From the NCBI RefSeq assembly GCF_016616885.1, contig NZ_CP067102.1, forward strand, positions 1,206,501-1,270,500: a DNA stretch of 64,000 nt, read 5' to 3'. The DNA is from Bradyrhizobium diazoefficiens. Its GTDB lineage: Bacteria > Pseudomonadota > Alphaproteobacteria > Rhizobiales > Xanthobacteraceae. The translations under genes and the position numbers were made by a program. Shown piece after piece: positions 47,796-60,866 of the stretch; positions within the stretch are counted from its first letter, which is position 1; each line of letters starts with the position of its first letter. Under the pieces are notes generated by a model that searched no databases, was not told where the DNA came from, and saw only the letters and a program-made list of their open reading frames with translations.

Positions 47796-49298
47796 ATGTC
47801 TTTCGTCCTCGCCATCGACCAGGGCACCACCTCTTCGCGCGCGATCGTGTTTCGTGGCGACATCTCGATTGCCGCGCGCGCGCAGCAGGAGTTTCCGCAG
47901 CATTTTCCGGCCTCGGGCTGGGTGGAACACGAGCCGGAGGACATCTGGACCTCGACCGTGACGGTCTGCCGCGAGGCGATCGAGAAGGCGGGCATCACCG
48001 CCAAGGACATCGCTGCGATCGGCATCACCAACCAGCGCGAGACCACCGTGGTGTGGGATCGCGCCACCGGGCAGGCCGTGCACCGCGCCATCGTCTGGCA
48101 GGACCGCCGCACTGCCGACATCTGCGCGAAGCTCAAGCACGAGGGACGTGAGCCCACCATCTCGCAGAAGACCGGCCTGATCATCGATCCCTATTTCTCC
48201 GGCACCAAGGTCGCCTGGATCCTCGACCATGTCCCCGGCGCGCGCGCGCGTGCCGCCCGCGGCGAGCTGATGTTCGGCACGGTCGATTGCTATCTGCTCT
48301 GGCGCCTCACCGGCGGCAAGGTGCACGCCACCGATGCCACCAACGCCTCGCGCACGCTGCTGTTCAACATCCACACCGGCCAGTGGGACGACGAGCTGCT
48401 CGAGATCATCGGCGTGCCGCGCTCGATGCTGCCCGAGGTGAAGGATTCCTCCGCCCGTTTCGGCGAGAGCACGCCGGACCTGTTCGGCGGCGCAATCGCG
48501 ATCTCCGGCATCGCCGGCGACCAGCAGGCCGCGACCATCGGGCAAGCCTGTTTCCGCCCGGGCATGATGAAGTCGACCTATGGCACCGGTTGTTTTGCGC
48601 TGCTCAACACCGGCTCCACGCCTGTGGTGTCGAAGAACAAGCTGCTCACCACCATCGCCTACCAGCTCGACGGCAAACGCACCTACGCGCTCGAAGGCTC
48701 GATCTTCGTCGCAGGCTCAGCGGTGCAATGGCTGCGCGACGGCCTCGGCATCATCAAGCACGCCGCTGAAACCGGACCTCTTGCTGATCAGTCAGACTCC
48801 ATGCAGAGCGTCTATCTGGTGCCGGCCTTCGTCGGCATGGGCGCGCCCTACTGGAATCCCCGCGTCCGCGGCGCGCTGTTCGGCCTTACCCGCAACACGG
48901 GGCCTGCCGAGCTCGCCCACGCCGCACTCGAAAGCGTCTGCTACCAGACGTTCGATCTCTGGGCCGCGATGCGCGCGGACTGGCCGAGCTCGGAAATCGC
49001 AAGCGTCGTGCTGCGCGTCGACGGCGGCATGACCGCATCGGACTGGACCATGCAGCGCCTCGCCGATCTCCTCGACGCGCCGGTCGACCGTCCCGTGATC
49101 CAGGAGACCACGGCGCTGGGTGCGGCCTATCTCGCCGGCCTCAACGCCGGCGTCTATCCCGAGCCGACGAAATTCGCCGACAACTGGCGCCTCGAGCACC
49201 GCTTCAAGCCCAACATGAGCCAGGCCACGCGCGACCGGAAGCTCGCCGGCTGGGCCCGCGCGGTGAAGGGTGTGCTGGCAAGCGACGAAGGGGAATAG
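47796..49298 (+). CDS. glpK: Glycerol kinase
   Basis: A 500-residue FGGY-family kinase converting glycerol to glycerol 3-phosphate. Diagnostic blocks: [14 protein letters not shown] at the N terminus, [44 protein letters not shown], the GlpK signature [12 protein letters not shown], and [20 protein letters not shown]. No glpD, glpF or glpR nearby, so glycerol uptake and oxidation genes lie elsewhere. Length and motifs are normal. Confidence 0.96.
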   Translation: MSFVLAIDQGTTSSRAIVFRGDISIAARAQQEFPQHFPASGWVEHEPEDIWTSTVTVCREAIEKAGITAKDIAAIGITNQRETTVVWDRATGQAVHRAIVWQDRRTADICAKLKHEGREPTISQKTGLIIDPYFSGTKVAWILDHVPGARARAARGELMFGTVDCYLLWRLTGGKVHATDATNASRTLLFNIHTGQWDDELLEIIGVPRSMLPEVKDSSARFGESTPDLFGGAIAISGIAGDQQAATIGQACFRPGMMKSTYGTGCFALLNTGSTPVVSKNKLLTTIAYQLDGKRTYALEGSIFVAGSAVQWLRDGLGIIKHAAETGPLADQSDSMQSVYLVPAFVGMGAPYWNPRVRGALFGLTRNTGPAELAHAALESVCYQTFDLWAAMRADWPSSEIASVVLRVDGGMTASDWTMQRLADLLDAPVDRPVIQETTALGAAYLAGLNAGVYPEPTKFADNWRLEHRFKPNMSQATRDRKLAGWARAVKGVLASDEGE

Positions 49299-49343
49299 CG
49301 GGCGCGTATCGCGCCCCAATCAACAACAAAGAGAGGACCAACA

Positions 49344-51791
49344 ATGAACACGGATCTCAACCGGGTCATCCAAAAGCTCTGCACCGCGGCGATCTCTGCC
49401 GCGCTGCTCACCTCGCCAGCCATCGCGCGCGACAAGCTGAACCCGCTCGGCAGCGCGCGGCAAACCAAAACAGATGTCGCCGGTCTCAACGCCACCGCCC
49501 AGATCCTGGTCGATGTTTGGGGCATCCCGCACATCTATGCCGGCAACGAGCACGACCTGTTCTTCCTGCAAGGCTTCAACGCCGCGCGCGACCGGCTCTG
49601 GCAAATCGATCTCTGGCGCAAGCGGGGACTCGGCCTGCTCGCCAGGGATTTCGGCCCGGCCTATGCCGAGCAGGACAAGGCGCTGCGGCTATTTCTCTAT
49701 CGCGGCGACATGAACGCGGAGTGGGCGGCCTACGGCCCCAAGGCGAAGACCTATGCGGACGCCTTCGTCGCCGGCGTCAATGCCTACGTCGCCGACGTGC
49801 GCGCAGGCAAGCGGCCGCTGCCGATCGAGTTCAGGATCGCCGGCACCATGCCGGATCCCTGGACCGCGGACGACGTCGTCCGCATCCGCAGCCACGGCCT
49901 GACGCGCAACGTCGCTTCTGAAGTGAAGCGCTCGCTGGTTGCCTGCGCCGCCGGCCTCGATGCCGATCGGTTTCGCGTGAAGCTCGAGCCGGCCTGGACC
50001 ACGAAAATCCCGGATGGACTCGATCCCTGCAGCGTGCCCAAGGCCGTGCTCGCGCCCTATGATCTCGCGACGCGCCCGGTGGCCTTTGCCGCGCCAAAGG
50101 ACCAGAAGGCCGCACTCGCGCACGATCCCGACAAGTTTCTCACCGAGGCCGACCAGCAGCGCGACACCATCGGCTCCAACAATTGGGTGATCGCGGCCTC
50201 GCGCACCGCGACGGGCCGTCCGATCCTCGCCAACGATCCGCATCGCGAGCACAGCGTGCCCTCGCTGCGCTATATCGTCGGGCTCAATGCGCCCGGTATC
50301 TCCGTGATCGGCGCCGGCGAACCGGCGCTGCCCGGCATCTCGATCGGCCACAACGGCACCATCGCCTTCGGCCTCACCATCTTCAATGTCGACCAGGAAG
50401 ACCTCTACGTCTACGAGCTCAATCCGCAAAATCCCAACCAGTATCGCTACGGCAACGGCTGGGAGGACATGCGCATCGTCCACGAGACCGAGCAGGTGAA
50501 GGGCGAAGGGAATCGCGACCTCGAGCTGAAATTCACCCGCCACGGACCCGTGATCCTCGTCGACGACGCCAACAACCGCGCCTTCGCGGTGCGCTCGATC
50601 TGGTTCGAGCCCGGCACGTCGGCCTATTTCGGCTCGTCGGATTACATGACCGCGAAGGACTGGAACGGCTTCCTCGGCGCCATGCGGCGCTGGGGCGCGC
50701 CGTCGGAGAACCAGGTCTATGCCGACACCAAGGGCAATATCGGCTGGGTCGCCGCCGGCAAGACGCCGCGCCGCGTTGGCTATGACGGCCTGATGCCGGT
50801 GCCTGGCGACGGTCGCTATGAATGGCAGGGATTCCTGTCGCTCGACGAGCTGCCGAAAGCCTATCAGCCCAAGCAGGGCTTTCTCGCCACCGCAAATCAG
50901 ATGAACCTGCCGGCCGATTATCCGGTCGCCGAACGCAAGGTCGGCTTCGAATGGGCCGACAGCGCACGCTGGCAGCGCATCACCGAAGTGCTTGCGGCGA
51001 ACACCAAGGTGACGCTCGCCGACGCCATGGATCTGCAGAACGACGACACCGCGATGCTCGGGCGCCGGCTGGTCAAGCTGTTGCAGCCGCTCACATCCGA
51101 CGACGCTCATGTGAAGCAGGGCCTCGATCTGCTCAAGCCATGGGACGCACGCGACGCCGCCGATAGTGCTGCGGCCGCCGTGTTCGAGGTGTGGATCGCC
51201 AATCATCTCGGCCCGGTGTTGCTGAAGACCACGGCGCCCAAGGCCGTCGACCTGATCGCGCCCGAGGCCTCCAGCATTTCGGGGCTCGTCGCCGCGGTGG
51301 AATCGCCAGATGCGTCCTTCGGCGCCGATCCCGCAGCCGCGCGCGACCGGATTTTGCGCGACAGCCTGGGTGCGGCCGTGGCCGATGTCGCGAGCAAGCT
51401 CGGTCCTGATCCCTCCACTTGGCGCTGGGGCCGCCTGCATGTCGCCAAATTCGATCACGCGCTGATGCCGCTCGCCGACAAGGCAACCGCGGCGCAATTG
51501 TCGGTCGGCCCGCTCGCCTATGGCGGCGCCGCCAACGTGCCGCGCGCCGCCACCTATCGCCGCGCGGACTATCGGCTTTTCTCGGGCGCCTCGTTCCGCA
51601 TGGTGCTCGACGTCGGCAATTGGGATGCCAGCCGCACCATCAACACGCCCGGCCAATCCGGCGATCCCTTCAGCGGCCACTACCGCGACCTCGCCCCGCT
51701 CTGGGCGACGGGTCAGTATGTGCCGCTGCTCTACAGCCTCTCGGCGGTGGAGGCTGCGACTGCGGAAGCGATCACACTGACGCCAAGGTGA
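49344..51791 (+). CDS. Penicillin acylase family protein (Ntn hydrolase)
   Basis: An 815-residue secreted Ntn hydrolase precursor. Signal peptide residues 1-29 (cleavage near PAIA-RDK). The alpha part has VDVWGIPHIYAGNEHDLFFLQGFNAARDRLWQ; the beta chain should begin at Ser278 in IGSNNWVIA after self-cleavage, followed by GRPILANDPH; a later conserved Asn/Arg region (MNLPADYP) is also present. Family members cleave penicillins, acyl-homoserine lactones or other amides; quorum-signal acylase activity is possible but cannot be told from sequence. It follows glpK by 45 bases, perhaps only by chance. Confidence 0.92.
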   Translation: MNTDLNRVIQKLCTAAISAALLTSPAIARDKLNPLGSARQTKTDVAGLNATAQILVDVWGIPHIYAGNEHDLFFLQGFNAARDRLWQIDLWRKRGLGLLARDFGPAYAEQDKALRLFLYRGDMNAEWAAYGPKAKTYADAFVAGVNAYVADVRAGKRPLPIEFRIAGTMPDPWTADDVVRIRSHGLTRNVASEVKRSLVACAAGLDADRFRVKLEPAWTTKIPDGLDPCSVPKAVLAPYDLATRPVAFAAPKDQKAALAHDPDKFLTEADQQRDTIGSNNWVIAASRTATGRPILANDPHREHSVPSLRYIVGLNAPGISVIGAGEPALPGISIGHNGTIAFGLTIFNVDQEDLYVYELNPQNPNQYRYGNGWEDMRIVHETEQVKGEGNRDLELKFTRHGPVILVDDANNRAFAVRSIWFEPGTSAYFGSSDYMTAKDWNGFLGAMRRWGAPSENQVYADTKGNIGWVAAGKTPRRVGYDGLMPVPGDGRYEWQGFLSLDELPKAYQPKQGFLATANQMNLPADYPVAERKVGFEWADSARWQRITEVLAANTKVTLADAMDLQNDDTAMLGRRLVKLLQPLTSDDAHVKQGLDLLKPWDARDAADSAAAAVFEVWIANHLGPVLLKTTAPKAVDLIAPEASSISGLVAAVESPDASFGADPAAARDRILRDSLGAAVADVASKLGPDPSTWRWGRLHVAKFDHALMPLADKATAAQLSVGPLAYGGAANVPRAATYRRADYRLFSGASFRMVLDVGNWDASRTINTPGQSGDPFSGHYRDLAPLWATGQYVPLLYSLSAVEAATAEAITLTPR

Positions 51792-51793
51792 GT

Positions 51794-51836
51794 GGTGCTC
51801 TCTCCGTTCCCTCCCCCAGGGGAGGGAACGGAGCAC
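51794..51836. repeat. Hairpin between penicillin acylase and GNAT genes
   Basis: GGTGCTC-TCTCCGTTCCCTCCCC pairs with GGGGAGGGAACGGAG-CACC across a one- or two-base loop (CA). Long GC stem without T-run; may stop or slow transcription into the GNAT gene. Confidence 0.55.
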
Positions 51837-51866
51837 CGCATTGGCCCAACTGAACGAGCCAGCCCC

Positions 51867-52463
51867 ATGATCCTCCCCGACGGTTATTCCGACATCCCCG
51901 CCGGCAAGATCGCCGCCGTCGTCACCCATCTCGAAATGACCGCACGCCCCGCTGCTCGCGTCGATCCACCCGGCACGTGGACTCTGCGCAAGGCCGATGC
52001 GCCTCCGCTCGACTGGTACCGCGATCTCTTCCGCCGTGTCGGCGAGGACTGGCTGTGGTTCTCGCGGGCGCGCATGAGCGACACCGAGCTCGCCGCGATC
52101 ATCCGCGCCGCAGGCATCGAGGTCTACGCACTGGTCGTGGACGGTCGCGACGAAGGCCTGCTCGAGCTGGACTTCCGCGAACCCGGCCAGTGCGAGTTGG
52201 TCTATTTCGGCGTCACCGCCAGCCTGATCGGCACGGGCGCCGCCCGCTTCCTGATGAACCGCGCGCTGGAGCGCGCTTGGTCACGCGACGACGTGCACCG
52301 CGTCTGGGTGCATACCTGCACCTTCGATCATCCATCAGCAGTCGCATTCTATCAGCGCTCAGGCTTTCGTCCGTTCCGCCGGCAGATCGAGGTGGCGGAC
52401 GATCCGCGCCTCGACGGCACGGCACCCCGCACGGCGGCGCGGCATGTGCCGATCATTGATTAG
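51867..52463 (+). CDS. GNAT-family N-acetyltransferase
   Basis: A 198-residue acetyltransferase (MILPDGYSDIPAGKIAAVVTHLEM...). The GNAT acetyl-CoA binding fold shows in VYALVVDGRDEGLLELDFRE, the beta-bulge CELVYFGVTASLIGTGAARFLMNRALERAW (the Q/RxxGxG/A site is present as IGTGAARF) and HRVWVHTCTFDHPSAVAFYQRSGFRPFRR. The acceptor is unknown. Start chosen at 51867; the in-frame codons upstream are hairpin DNA. Weak ribosome-binding site. Confidence 0.88.
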   Translation: MILPDGYSDIPAGKIAAVVTHLEMTARPAARVDPPGTWTLRKADAPPLDWYRDLFRRVGEDWLWFSRARMSDTELAAIIRAAGIEVYALVVDGRDEGLLELDFREPGQCELVYFGVTASLIGTGAARFLMNRALERAWSRDDVHRVWVHTCTFDHPSAVAFYQRSGFRPFRRQIEVADDPRLDGTAPRTAARHVPIID

Positions 52464-52482
52464 CGCGCGGCTGCTTCCGCAT

Positions 52483-52569
52483 CGTCATTGCGAGGAGCTC
52501 TTGCGACGAAGCAATCCAGGCTGCCTCCTCGGAAAGATTCTGGATTGCTTCGCTTCGCTCGCAATGACG
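52483..52569. repeat. Intergenic inverted repeat CGTCATTGCGAG type
   Basis: CGTCATTGCGAG at the left is mirrored by CTCGCAATGACG at the right, with inner GCGACGAAGCAATCCAG against CTGGATTGCTTCGC. Repeats with these ends are common in many bacterial genomes including rhizobia. Lies between the convergent GNAT and dehydratase genes. Confidence 0.8.
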
Positions 52570-52591
52570 GAGTGTGAGCAATGCCCCACCG

Positions 52592-53572
52592 CTAGTTATC
52601 AAAATTCACCGCCGTCGTATTCGCCCCGCAGATCAGCACCGCGATACGTTCGCCTGCCGACGGACGATAGCGGCCGGAGAGCAACGCAGCGAAAGCCGCT
52701 GCGCCGCCGGGCTCGGCGACGAGACGCAGGCGCGACCACAGCGCGGCCTGCGCCTGCCGGATCGCGTCGTCGCTGACGAGGACGACCCGGTCGACATGGG
52801 CGCGCGCGATCGGAAACATCAATTCTCCGACGCGCCGCGGTGCGAGGCTGTCGGCGGCGAGGCCGCTGGCCGGTGCGTCGACCGGGGCGCCTGCTTCGAA
52901 CGCGCTGTGCAGGGTTGGCGAGAGTTCGGGTTCGATGGCTACGATGCGGGTTCTGCCGGCGGTCCACGCCGCGATGCCGCCGATCAGTCCGCCGCCGCCC
53001 ACAGCCACCAACAGCGTGTCGATGTCAGGGGCGTCCTGCTCCAGCTCCAGTCCGACGCTGCCCTGGCCGAGCAGGGTTTCGATCTGGTCGTAGGCGTGAA
53101 CGGCCATCGCGCCGGTCCTCGCGACATGCGCTTCGCTGGCCGCAAGCGCATCGGCGTAGCGGTTGCCCGCGATCACGAGCTCGGCGCCACAACCCCTGAT
53201 CCGCTCGGCCTTGGCGGGCGAGGTGATGTCAGGAACGAAAATCGTGGCGGGAATCCCGAGCCGCTGCGCCGCATAGGCGACCGCCGCGCCGTGATTGCCG
53301 CCGGATGCGGCGACGACGCCGGCTTGCGGCACCTGCCGCAGCAGCAGATTGGCAAACGCACCCCGCGCCTTGAACGATCCGGAATGCTGCAGCATTTCGA
53401 GCTTGAACGTGACGGGCGCCGGCGGCAGGCCGAAGTCGGCGAGATCGGCCTGGACCAGCGGCGTGCGCCTGATGTGCGGACGGATGACGGCCTCGGTCGC
53501 CGCGATCCGCTCCCGATTGATGTCTGATGTCGCTGTGATGATGCCGTCCTTGATAGCGCATCCGGGAGACAT
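52592..53572 (-). CDS. Threonine/serine dehydratase-like PLP enzyme
   Basis: A 326-residue fold-type II PLP enzyme. The Schiff-base lysine is in SGSFKARGA near residue 60; the phosphate loop is VGGGGLIGG near 180; ASGGNHGAAVAYAA binds the substrate; a C-terminal AEPGGAAAFAALLSG and ending VLICGANTTAVNFD are typical. It deaminates threonine or serine, or racemises serine; no ACT domain, so it is not the feedback-regulated biosynthetic IlvA. The start at 53572 has a weak ribosome-binding site and is the likeliest of the in-frame ATGs. Divergent from the glutathione transferase gene. Confidence 0.88.
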   Translation of the reverse strand: MSPGCAIKDGIITATSDINRERIAATEAVIRPHIRRTPLVQADLADFGLPPAPVTFKLEMLQHSGSFKARGAFANLLLRQVPQAGVVAASGGNHGAAVAYAAQRLGIPATIFVPDITSPAKAERIRGCGAELVIAGNRYADALAASEAHVARTGAMAVHAYDQIETLLGQGSVGLELEQDAPDIDTLLVAVGGGGLIGGIAAWTAGRTRIVAIEPELSPTLHSAFEAGAPVDAPASGLAADSLAPRRVGELMFPIARAHVDRVVLVSDDAIRQAQAALWSRLRLVAEPGGAAAFAALLSGRYRPSAGERIAVLICGANTTAVNFDN

Positions 53573-53695
53573 TGTCGCGAGCGCCGTTGCATTCGGCGCA
53601 ATGCTCCATGTCCAGGATTGTCCTTGCGCGGCTACGATCTCATCGTGGAAACTGGTCGGCCCTGTCTTGTCCAACGCCAGAGAAGAGCGAGAGCC

Positions 53696-54325
53696 ATGTT
53701 CCTGATCGGCCAATATGATTCCCCCTTCGTCCGCCGCGTCGCGATTGCGCTGCGGCTCTACGGGCTCGCCTTCGAGCACAAGCCGTGGTCGACCTTCGGC
53801 GATGCCGACAGAATAGCGCCGTACAATCCGCTGCGCCGGGTGCCGACCCTGGTGCTGGATGACGGCGAGGCGTTGATCGAGAGCACGATCATCCTGGATT
53901 ATCTCGACGAACTCGTCGGCGCAGACAAGGCGATGCTGCCGCGAACCGGCGTTGATCGGCGGAAGCACCTGCGCATCTGCGCGCTGGCCTCCGGCCTCGG
54001 CGACAAGGCGGTCAGCCTGCTCTACGAGCGCGTGCTGCGGAAGGAGCAGCTTGCGCTCTGGGTCGAGCGCTGCCAGGCGCAGATCGGCGACGTGCTCGCC
54101 GTGCTGGAAGCCGAGCGCGCCAAGGTGGCAACGCCGTATTGGCTCGGCGACCGCATCGGCCACGCCGACATCGCGGTCGCTTGTGTCACCCGCTTCACCC
54201 GCGAGGCGCATCCGCAACTATTCGACACGGCGCGCTATCCAGCGCTCGCAGCCCACGCCGAACGCTGCGAGGCGCTGGCGCCGTTCAAGGAGATCGTGCA
54301 GCCACTAGCGCCGCCGAAGGGGTGA
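53696..54325 (+). CDS. Glutathione S-transferase family protein
   Basis: A 209-residue GST: thioredoxin-fold N domain (MFLIGQYDSPFVRRVAIALRLYGL, with Ser9-Pro10 at the active position and the cis-Pro loop NPLRRVPTLVL, then GEALIESTIILDYLDE), and an all-helical C domain (DRIGHADIAVACVTRF motif). It conjugates glutathione to electrophiles or reduces peroxides; substrate unknown. Start at MFLIGQ is preferred over an in-frame codon at 53618. Confidence 0.9.
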   Translation: MFLIGQYDSPFVRRVAIALRLYGLAFEHKPWSTFGDADRIAPYNPLRRVPTLVLDDGEALIESTIILDYLDELVGADKAMLPRTGVDRRKHLRICALASGLGDKAVSLLYERVLRKEQLALWVERCQAQIGDVLAVLEAERAKVATPYWLGDRIGHADIAVACVTRFTREAHPQLFDTARYPALAAHAERCEALAPFKEIVQPLAPPKG

Positions 54326-54429
54326 GGCCTGCCCCTCCAGGGGAGGATCGGGACCGCGCGTGGGGACGAGAGTTGCTTGATGGGCGAGGCCCGAGAGTGT
54401 CAGGCGTGGCACCCGACCATGCATTGATA

Positions 54430-54530
54430 CAGGTGTTTTGCCCGACGGAGCAAGCATTTTTCTGTAAAACAGAAATTATTCAGGTTTTTCAACCCCATCC
54501 CTACTGTGCATGGGGTTGTTTTCGCTTTTT
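54430..54530 (+). terminator. Intergenic element with terminator hairpin
   Basis: CAACCCCAT...ATGGGGTTG (about 54497-54526) is followed on the plus strand by TTTTCGCTTTTT, a good rho-independent terminator for the glutathione transferase gene. Upstream, GCATTTTTCTGTAAAACAGAAATTATTC contains a second palindrome (TTTCTGTAAAACAGAAA). The unit resembles a dispersed Bradyrhizobium intergenic element, from memory. Confidence 0.65.
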
Positions 54531-54544
54531 GAGTCCGCGGGCGC

Positions 54545-58396
<3,852 letters not shown>

Positions 58397-58402
58397 GGTG
58401 TC

Positions 58403-59329
58403 TTAGGCCGCCTTCTGCGCGCTCTTGGCGCGAATGCCGAGCAAATGGCTGATCGCGAACACGAGATCGGCGCGGTTCATGGTGTAGAAATGGAAGGTGT
58501 CGACGCCGTGCTTGGCGAGCTTCTGCACCTGGCCGGCCACGACGGTTGCGGCCACCAGCTTGCGGGTCTCGGCGTCGTCATCGAGGCCCTCGAATTTCGC
58601 GGCGAACCAGTCCGGCACTGTGGTGCCGGCGCGGGTGACGAAGGCTCTCGCCTGCTTGAAATTGTGCATGGGCATGATGCCCGGCACGATCGGGATGTTG
58701 ATGCCGCGGGCGCGGACGCGGTCGAGATAACGGAAGTAGAGGTCGTTGTCGAAGAAGACCTGGGTAATCGCGCGCGTCGCGCCCGCATCGACTTTGGCCT
58801 TAAGCGTATCGATATCGACGTCGAAGTCGCGCGCTTCGGGGTGCTTCTCCGGGTAAGCCGAGACGGACACCTCGATATCGGCGTGCCGCTTCTTGATTCC
58901 CGCGACGAGATCGGCCGAGCTTTGATAGCCGTCGGGATGGCTCGCATAGGGCGTGCCGATGCCGCCGGCGGGATCGCCGCGGAGGCCAACGATGTGGCGG
59001 ACGCCGACTTCGTGATAGCGGTCGACGATCTCGTCGATCTCGCCGCGCGAGGCGCCGACGCAGGTCAGATGCGCGGCCGGCAGCAGCGCAGTCTCTTTCA
59101 GGATGCGCGAGATGGTCGAATGGGTGCGTTCGCGGGTCGAACCGCCGGCACCGTAGGTCACCGAGACGAATTTCGGATCGAGCGGGGCCAGCCGGTTGAT
59201 GGTCTCCCAGAGATTCCGCTCCATATCTTCGGTCTTGGGCGGAAAGAACTCGAAGGAGATCGCAGGCCGCTTTGTGGCGAGGTGCCCGTCTTGCCCATCA
59301 GTGTGGGCAGGCGTCGTCAAATCGGTCAT
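58403..59329 (-). CDS. metF: Methylenetetrahydrofolate reductase
   Basis: A 308-residue flavoprotein that makes 5-methyl-tetrahydrofolate for MetH. Blocks: ISFEFFPPKTEDMERNLWETI, FVSVTYGAGGSTRERTHSTI, HLTCVGASRGEID, RHIVGLRGDP, DFDVDIDTLKAKVDAGATRAITQVFFDND and GIMPMHNFKQ. ATG at 59329 is chosen; a GTG 4 codons upstream is possible. First gene of metF-metH. The 386-base upstream region has an AT-rich palindromic stretch that may carry its promoter and operator. Confidence 0.96.
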   Translation of the reverse strand: MTDLTTPAHTDGQDGHLATKRPAISFEFFPPKTEDMERNLWETINRLAPLDPKFVSVTYGAGGSTRERTHSTISRILKETALLPAAHLTCVGASRGEIDEIVDRYHEVGVRHIVGLRGDPAGGIGTPYASHPDGYQSSADLVAGIKKRHADIEVSVSAYPEKHPEARDFDVDIDTLKAKVDAGATRAITQVFFDNDLYFRYLDRVRARGINIPIVPGIMPMHNFKQARAFVTRAGTTVPDWFAAKFEGLDDDAETRKLVAATVVAGQVQKLAKHGVDTFHFYTMNRADLVFAISHLLGIRAKSAQKAA

Positions 59330-59479
59330 GGCACCACTCACTCCAGGAGGCCTGCCTGCCGGCGGCCGGGTCTAGCTTTGGAGAGGCTAAGATAGGGCAA
59401 AGGCAGGTTTCTCGACAGCCCATCCGAGATGGGAAATCGCCCACTTTTTGGGGGAAGATGTCTAATATTGCGATGCTGA

Positions 59480-59545
59480 TGATGAGAGTGGGAAATTATC
59501 TAGAGAGATCTGTTATATAACAATATCAATTATATAGATCCATTT
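59480..59545. promoter_or_regulatory. AT-rich palindromic region between metF and LLM genes
   Basis: The 386-base gap between metF (59329) and the oxidoreductase gene (59716) has no gene. At 59507-59540 GATCTGTTATATAA is partly mirrored by TTATATAGATC and includes the perfect palindrome GTTATATAAC (59512-59521). The AT content stands out in this genome. It may hold divergent promoters or an operator for methionine genes. I found no match to SAM-II or SAH riboswitch cores. Confidence 0.4.
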
Positions 59546-59715
59546 TTGTGGCGGACTAGATCGATCGGTAGGTGGTGGGCAGAATAAATTTTGGGTTACA
59601 TTGCCTGCATTCGTCCCAACGCCGCGCTCTGGCGCCCGCGCTCTGCGCCCGCACACGCCAGACCTGCGCTGTCGGCCCATTGCCGCCACGCGGTCCTCCA
59701 CTACGTTAGCGCGCC

Positions 59716-60735
59716 ATGATCCCGCTCTCAGTCCTCGACCTCTCCGTCGTCACATCAGGCACAAAGCCCGCTGCGGCGTTGCGCAACAGCATCGACCTGG
59801 CGCGCCATGTCGATGGGCTCGGCTATGTCCGCTACTGGCTCGCCGAGCATCACAACCTTGCCTCGGTGGCGAGCCCCGCGCCCGACGTGATGATCGGGCA
59901 GATCGCTGCGGTGACCAAGCATATCCGCGTCGGGTCCGGCGGCGTGATGCTGCCCAACCACGCGCCGCTGGTGGTGGCCGAGCGCTTCAAGATGCTGGAG
60001 GCGTTGTTTCCCGGCCGCATCGATCTCGGCCTCGGCCGCGCCCCCGGCACTGACGGCGCCACGGCCTATGCGCTGCGCAGCCGTCTCGACCGCCGCGAGG
60101 GCGACGACTTTCTGGAGCGGCTGCACGAATTGATCCTGTGGGAGACCCGCGAATTCCCGTCGGGGCACCCCTATCATAACGTCGTCGCCATGCCCGACGA
60201 CAGCCCGCTGCCGCCGATCTGGCTGCTCGGCTCCAGCGACTATTCCTCGGAACTCGCCGCGCAAGTCGGCATGGGCTTCGCCTTTGCCCATCATTTCGCG
60301 TCCCATGATGCGATCGACGCGATGGTGCACTATCGCGATCGCTTCCAGCCCTCGGCCTGGCGCGCAAGCCCGCACGCGATTCTCGCGGTCGCCGTCATCA
60401 CGGCCGACACGGACGAGGAGGCCGAAAAGCTCGCCACGTCTTTCGACCTCAACCGGCTGCGGCGCGACCGCGGCCAATATCTGCCGCTGCCGAGCGTCGA
60501 GGAGGCGCTGGCCTATCCCTGCACGGATTCCGAGCGCATCTCGATCGCGCGCAACCGCTCGCGTCTGTTCGTCGGCAATCCGGCGACGGTGCAGAAGAAG
60601 CTTCAGCCGCTGATGGATGCGAGCCAGCCGGACGAGTTGATGGTGATCACGGCCGTGTATGATCACGACGCGCGCAAGAAGTCGTATTCGCTGCTGGCAG
60701 AGGCGTTTGGGCTGACGAAAAGAGAGGTGGCTTAA
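59716..60735 (+). CDS. LLM class flavin-dependent oxidoreductase
   Basis: A 339-residue luciferase-like monooxygenase-family protein: [54 protein letters not shown] (the family AEHH motif), [22 protein letters not shown] and [21 protein letters not shown], the MsnO8/YhbW-like signature. It uses FMN supplied by a reductase elsewhere. Substrate unknown; not a light-emitting luciferase. Stand-alone gene, divergent from metF and convergent with pheA. Confidence 0.92.
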   Translation: MIPLSVLDLSVVTSGTKPAAALRNSIDLARHVDGLGYVRYWLAEHHNLASVASPAPDVMIGQIAAVTKHIRVGSGGVMLPNHAPLVVAERFKMLEALFPGRIDLGLGRAPGTDGATAYALRSRLDRREGDDFLERLHELILWETREFPSGHPYHNVVAMPDDSPLPPIWLLGSSDYSSELAAQVGMGFAFAHHFASHDAIDAMVHYRDRFQPSAWRASPHAILAVAVITADTDEEAEKLATSFDLNRLRRDRGQYLPLPSVEEALAYPCTDSERISIARNRSRLFVGNPATVQKKLQPLMDASQPDELMVITAVYDHDARKKSYSLLAEAFGLTKREVA

Positions 60736-60742
60736 CCCGCTC

Positions 60743-60862
60743 TCGTGCCCCGGACGCAGCGCAGCGCTTCTTCAGCGGTGCGCTGCTGAGCCGGGGCCCA
60801 TCGCAGCCCCGAGTCTCGCGGCCTCTGAGTCCCGGCCCGCGCTTCGCGTGCCCCGGAACGAC
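60743..60862. repeat. Intergenic inverted repeat CCCCGGA type
   Basis: CGTGCCCCGGAC and inner GCAGCGC...GCGCTGC and GCCGGGGCCC...GAGTCCCGGC arms end at CGTGCCCCGGAACGACG. The left and right CGTGCCCCGGA copies are direct repeats, the inner parts hairpins. Lies between the convergent oxidoreductase and pheA genes. Confidence 0.6.
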
Positions 60863-60866
60863 GGCC

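Noticed and set aside
49689-51929. 746-codon open frame opposite the penicillin acylase gene
   Set aside because: High-GC antisense frame, Arg/Gly/His-rich, no domain; the acylase frame has all family motifs.
59330-59715. SAM-II or SAH riboswitch before metF
   Set aside because: I could not find the conserved core sequences or pairing; only an AT-rich palindrome is evident.
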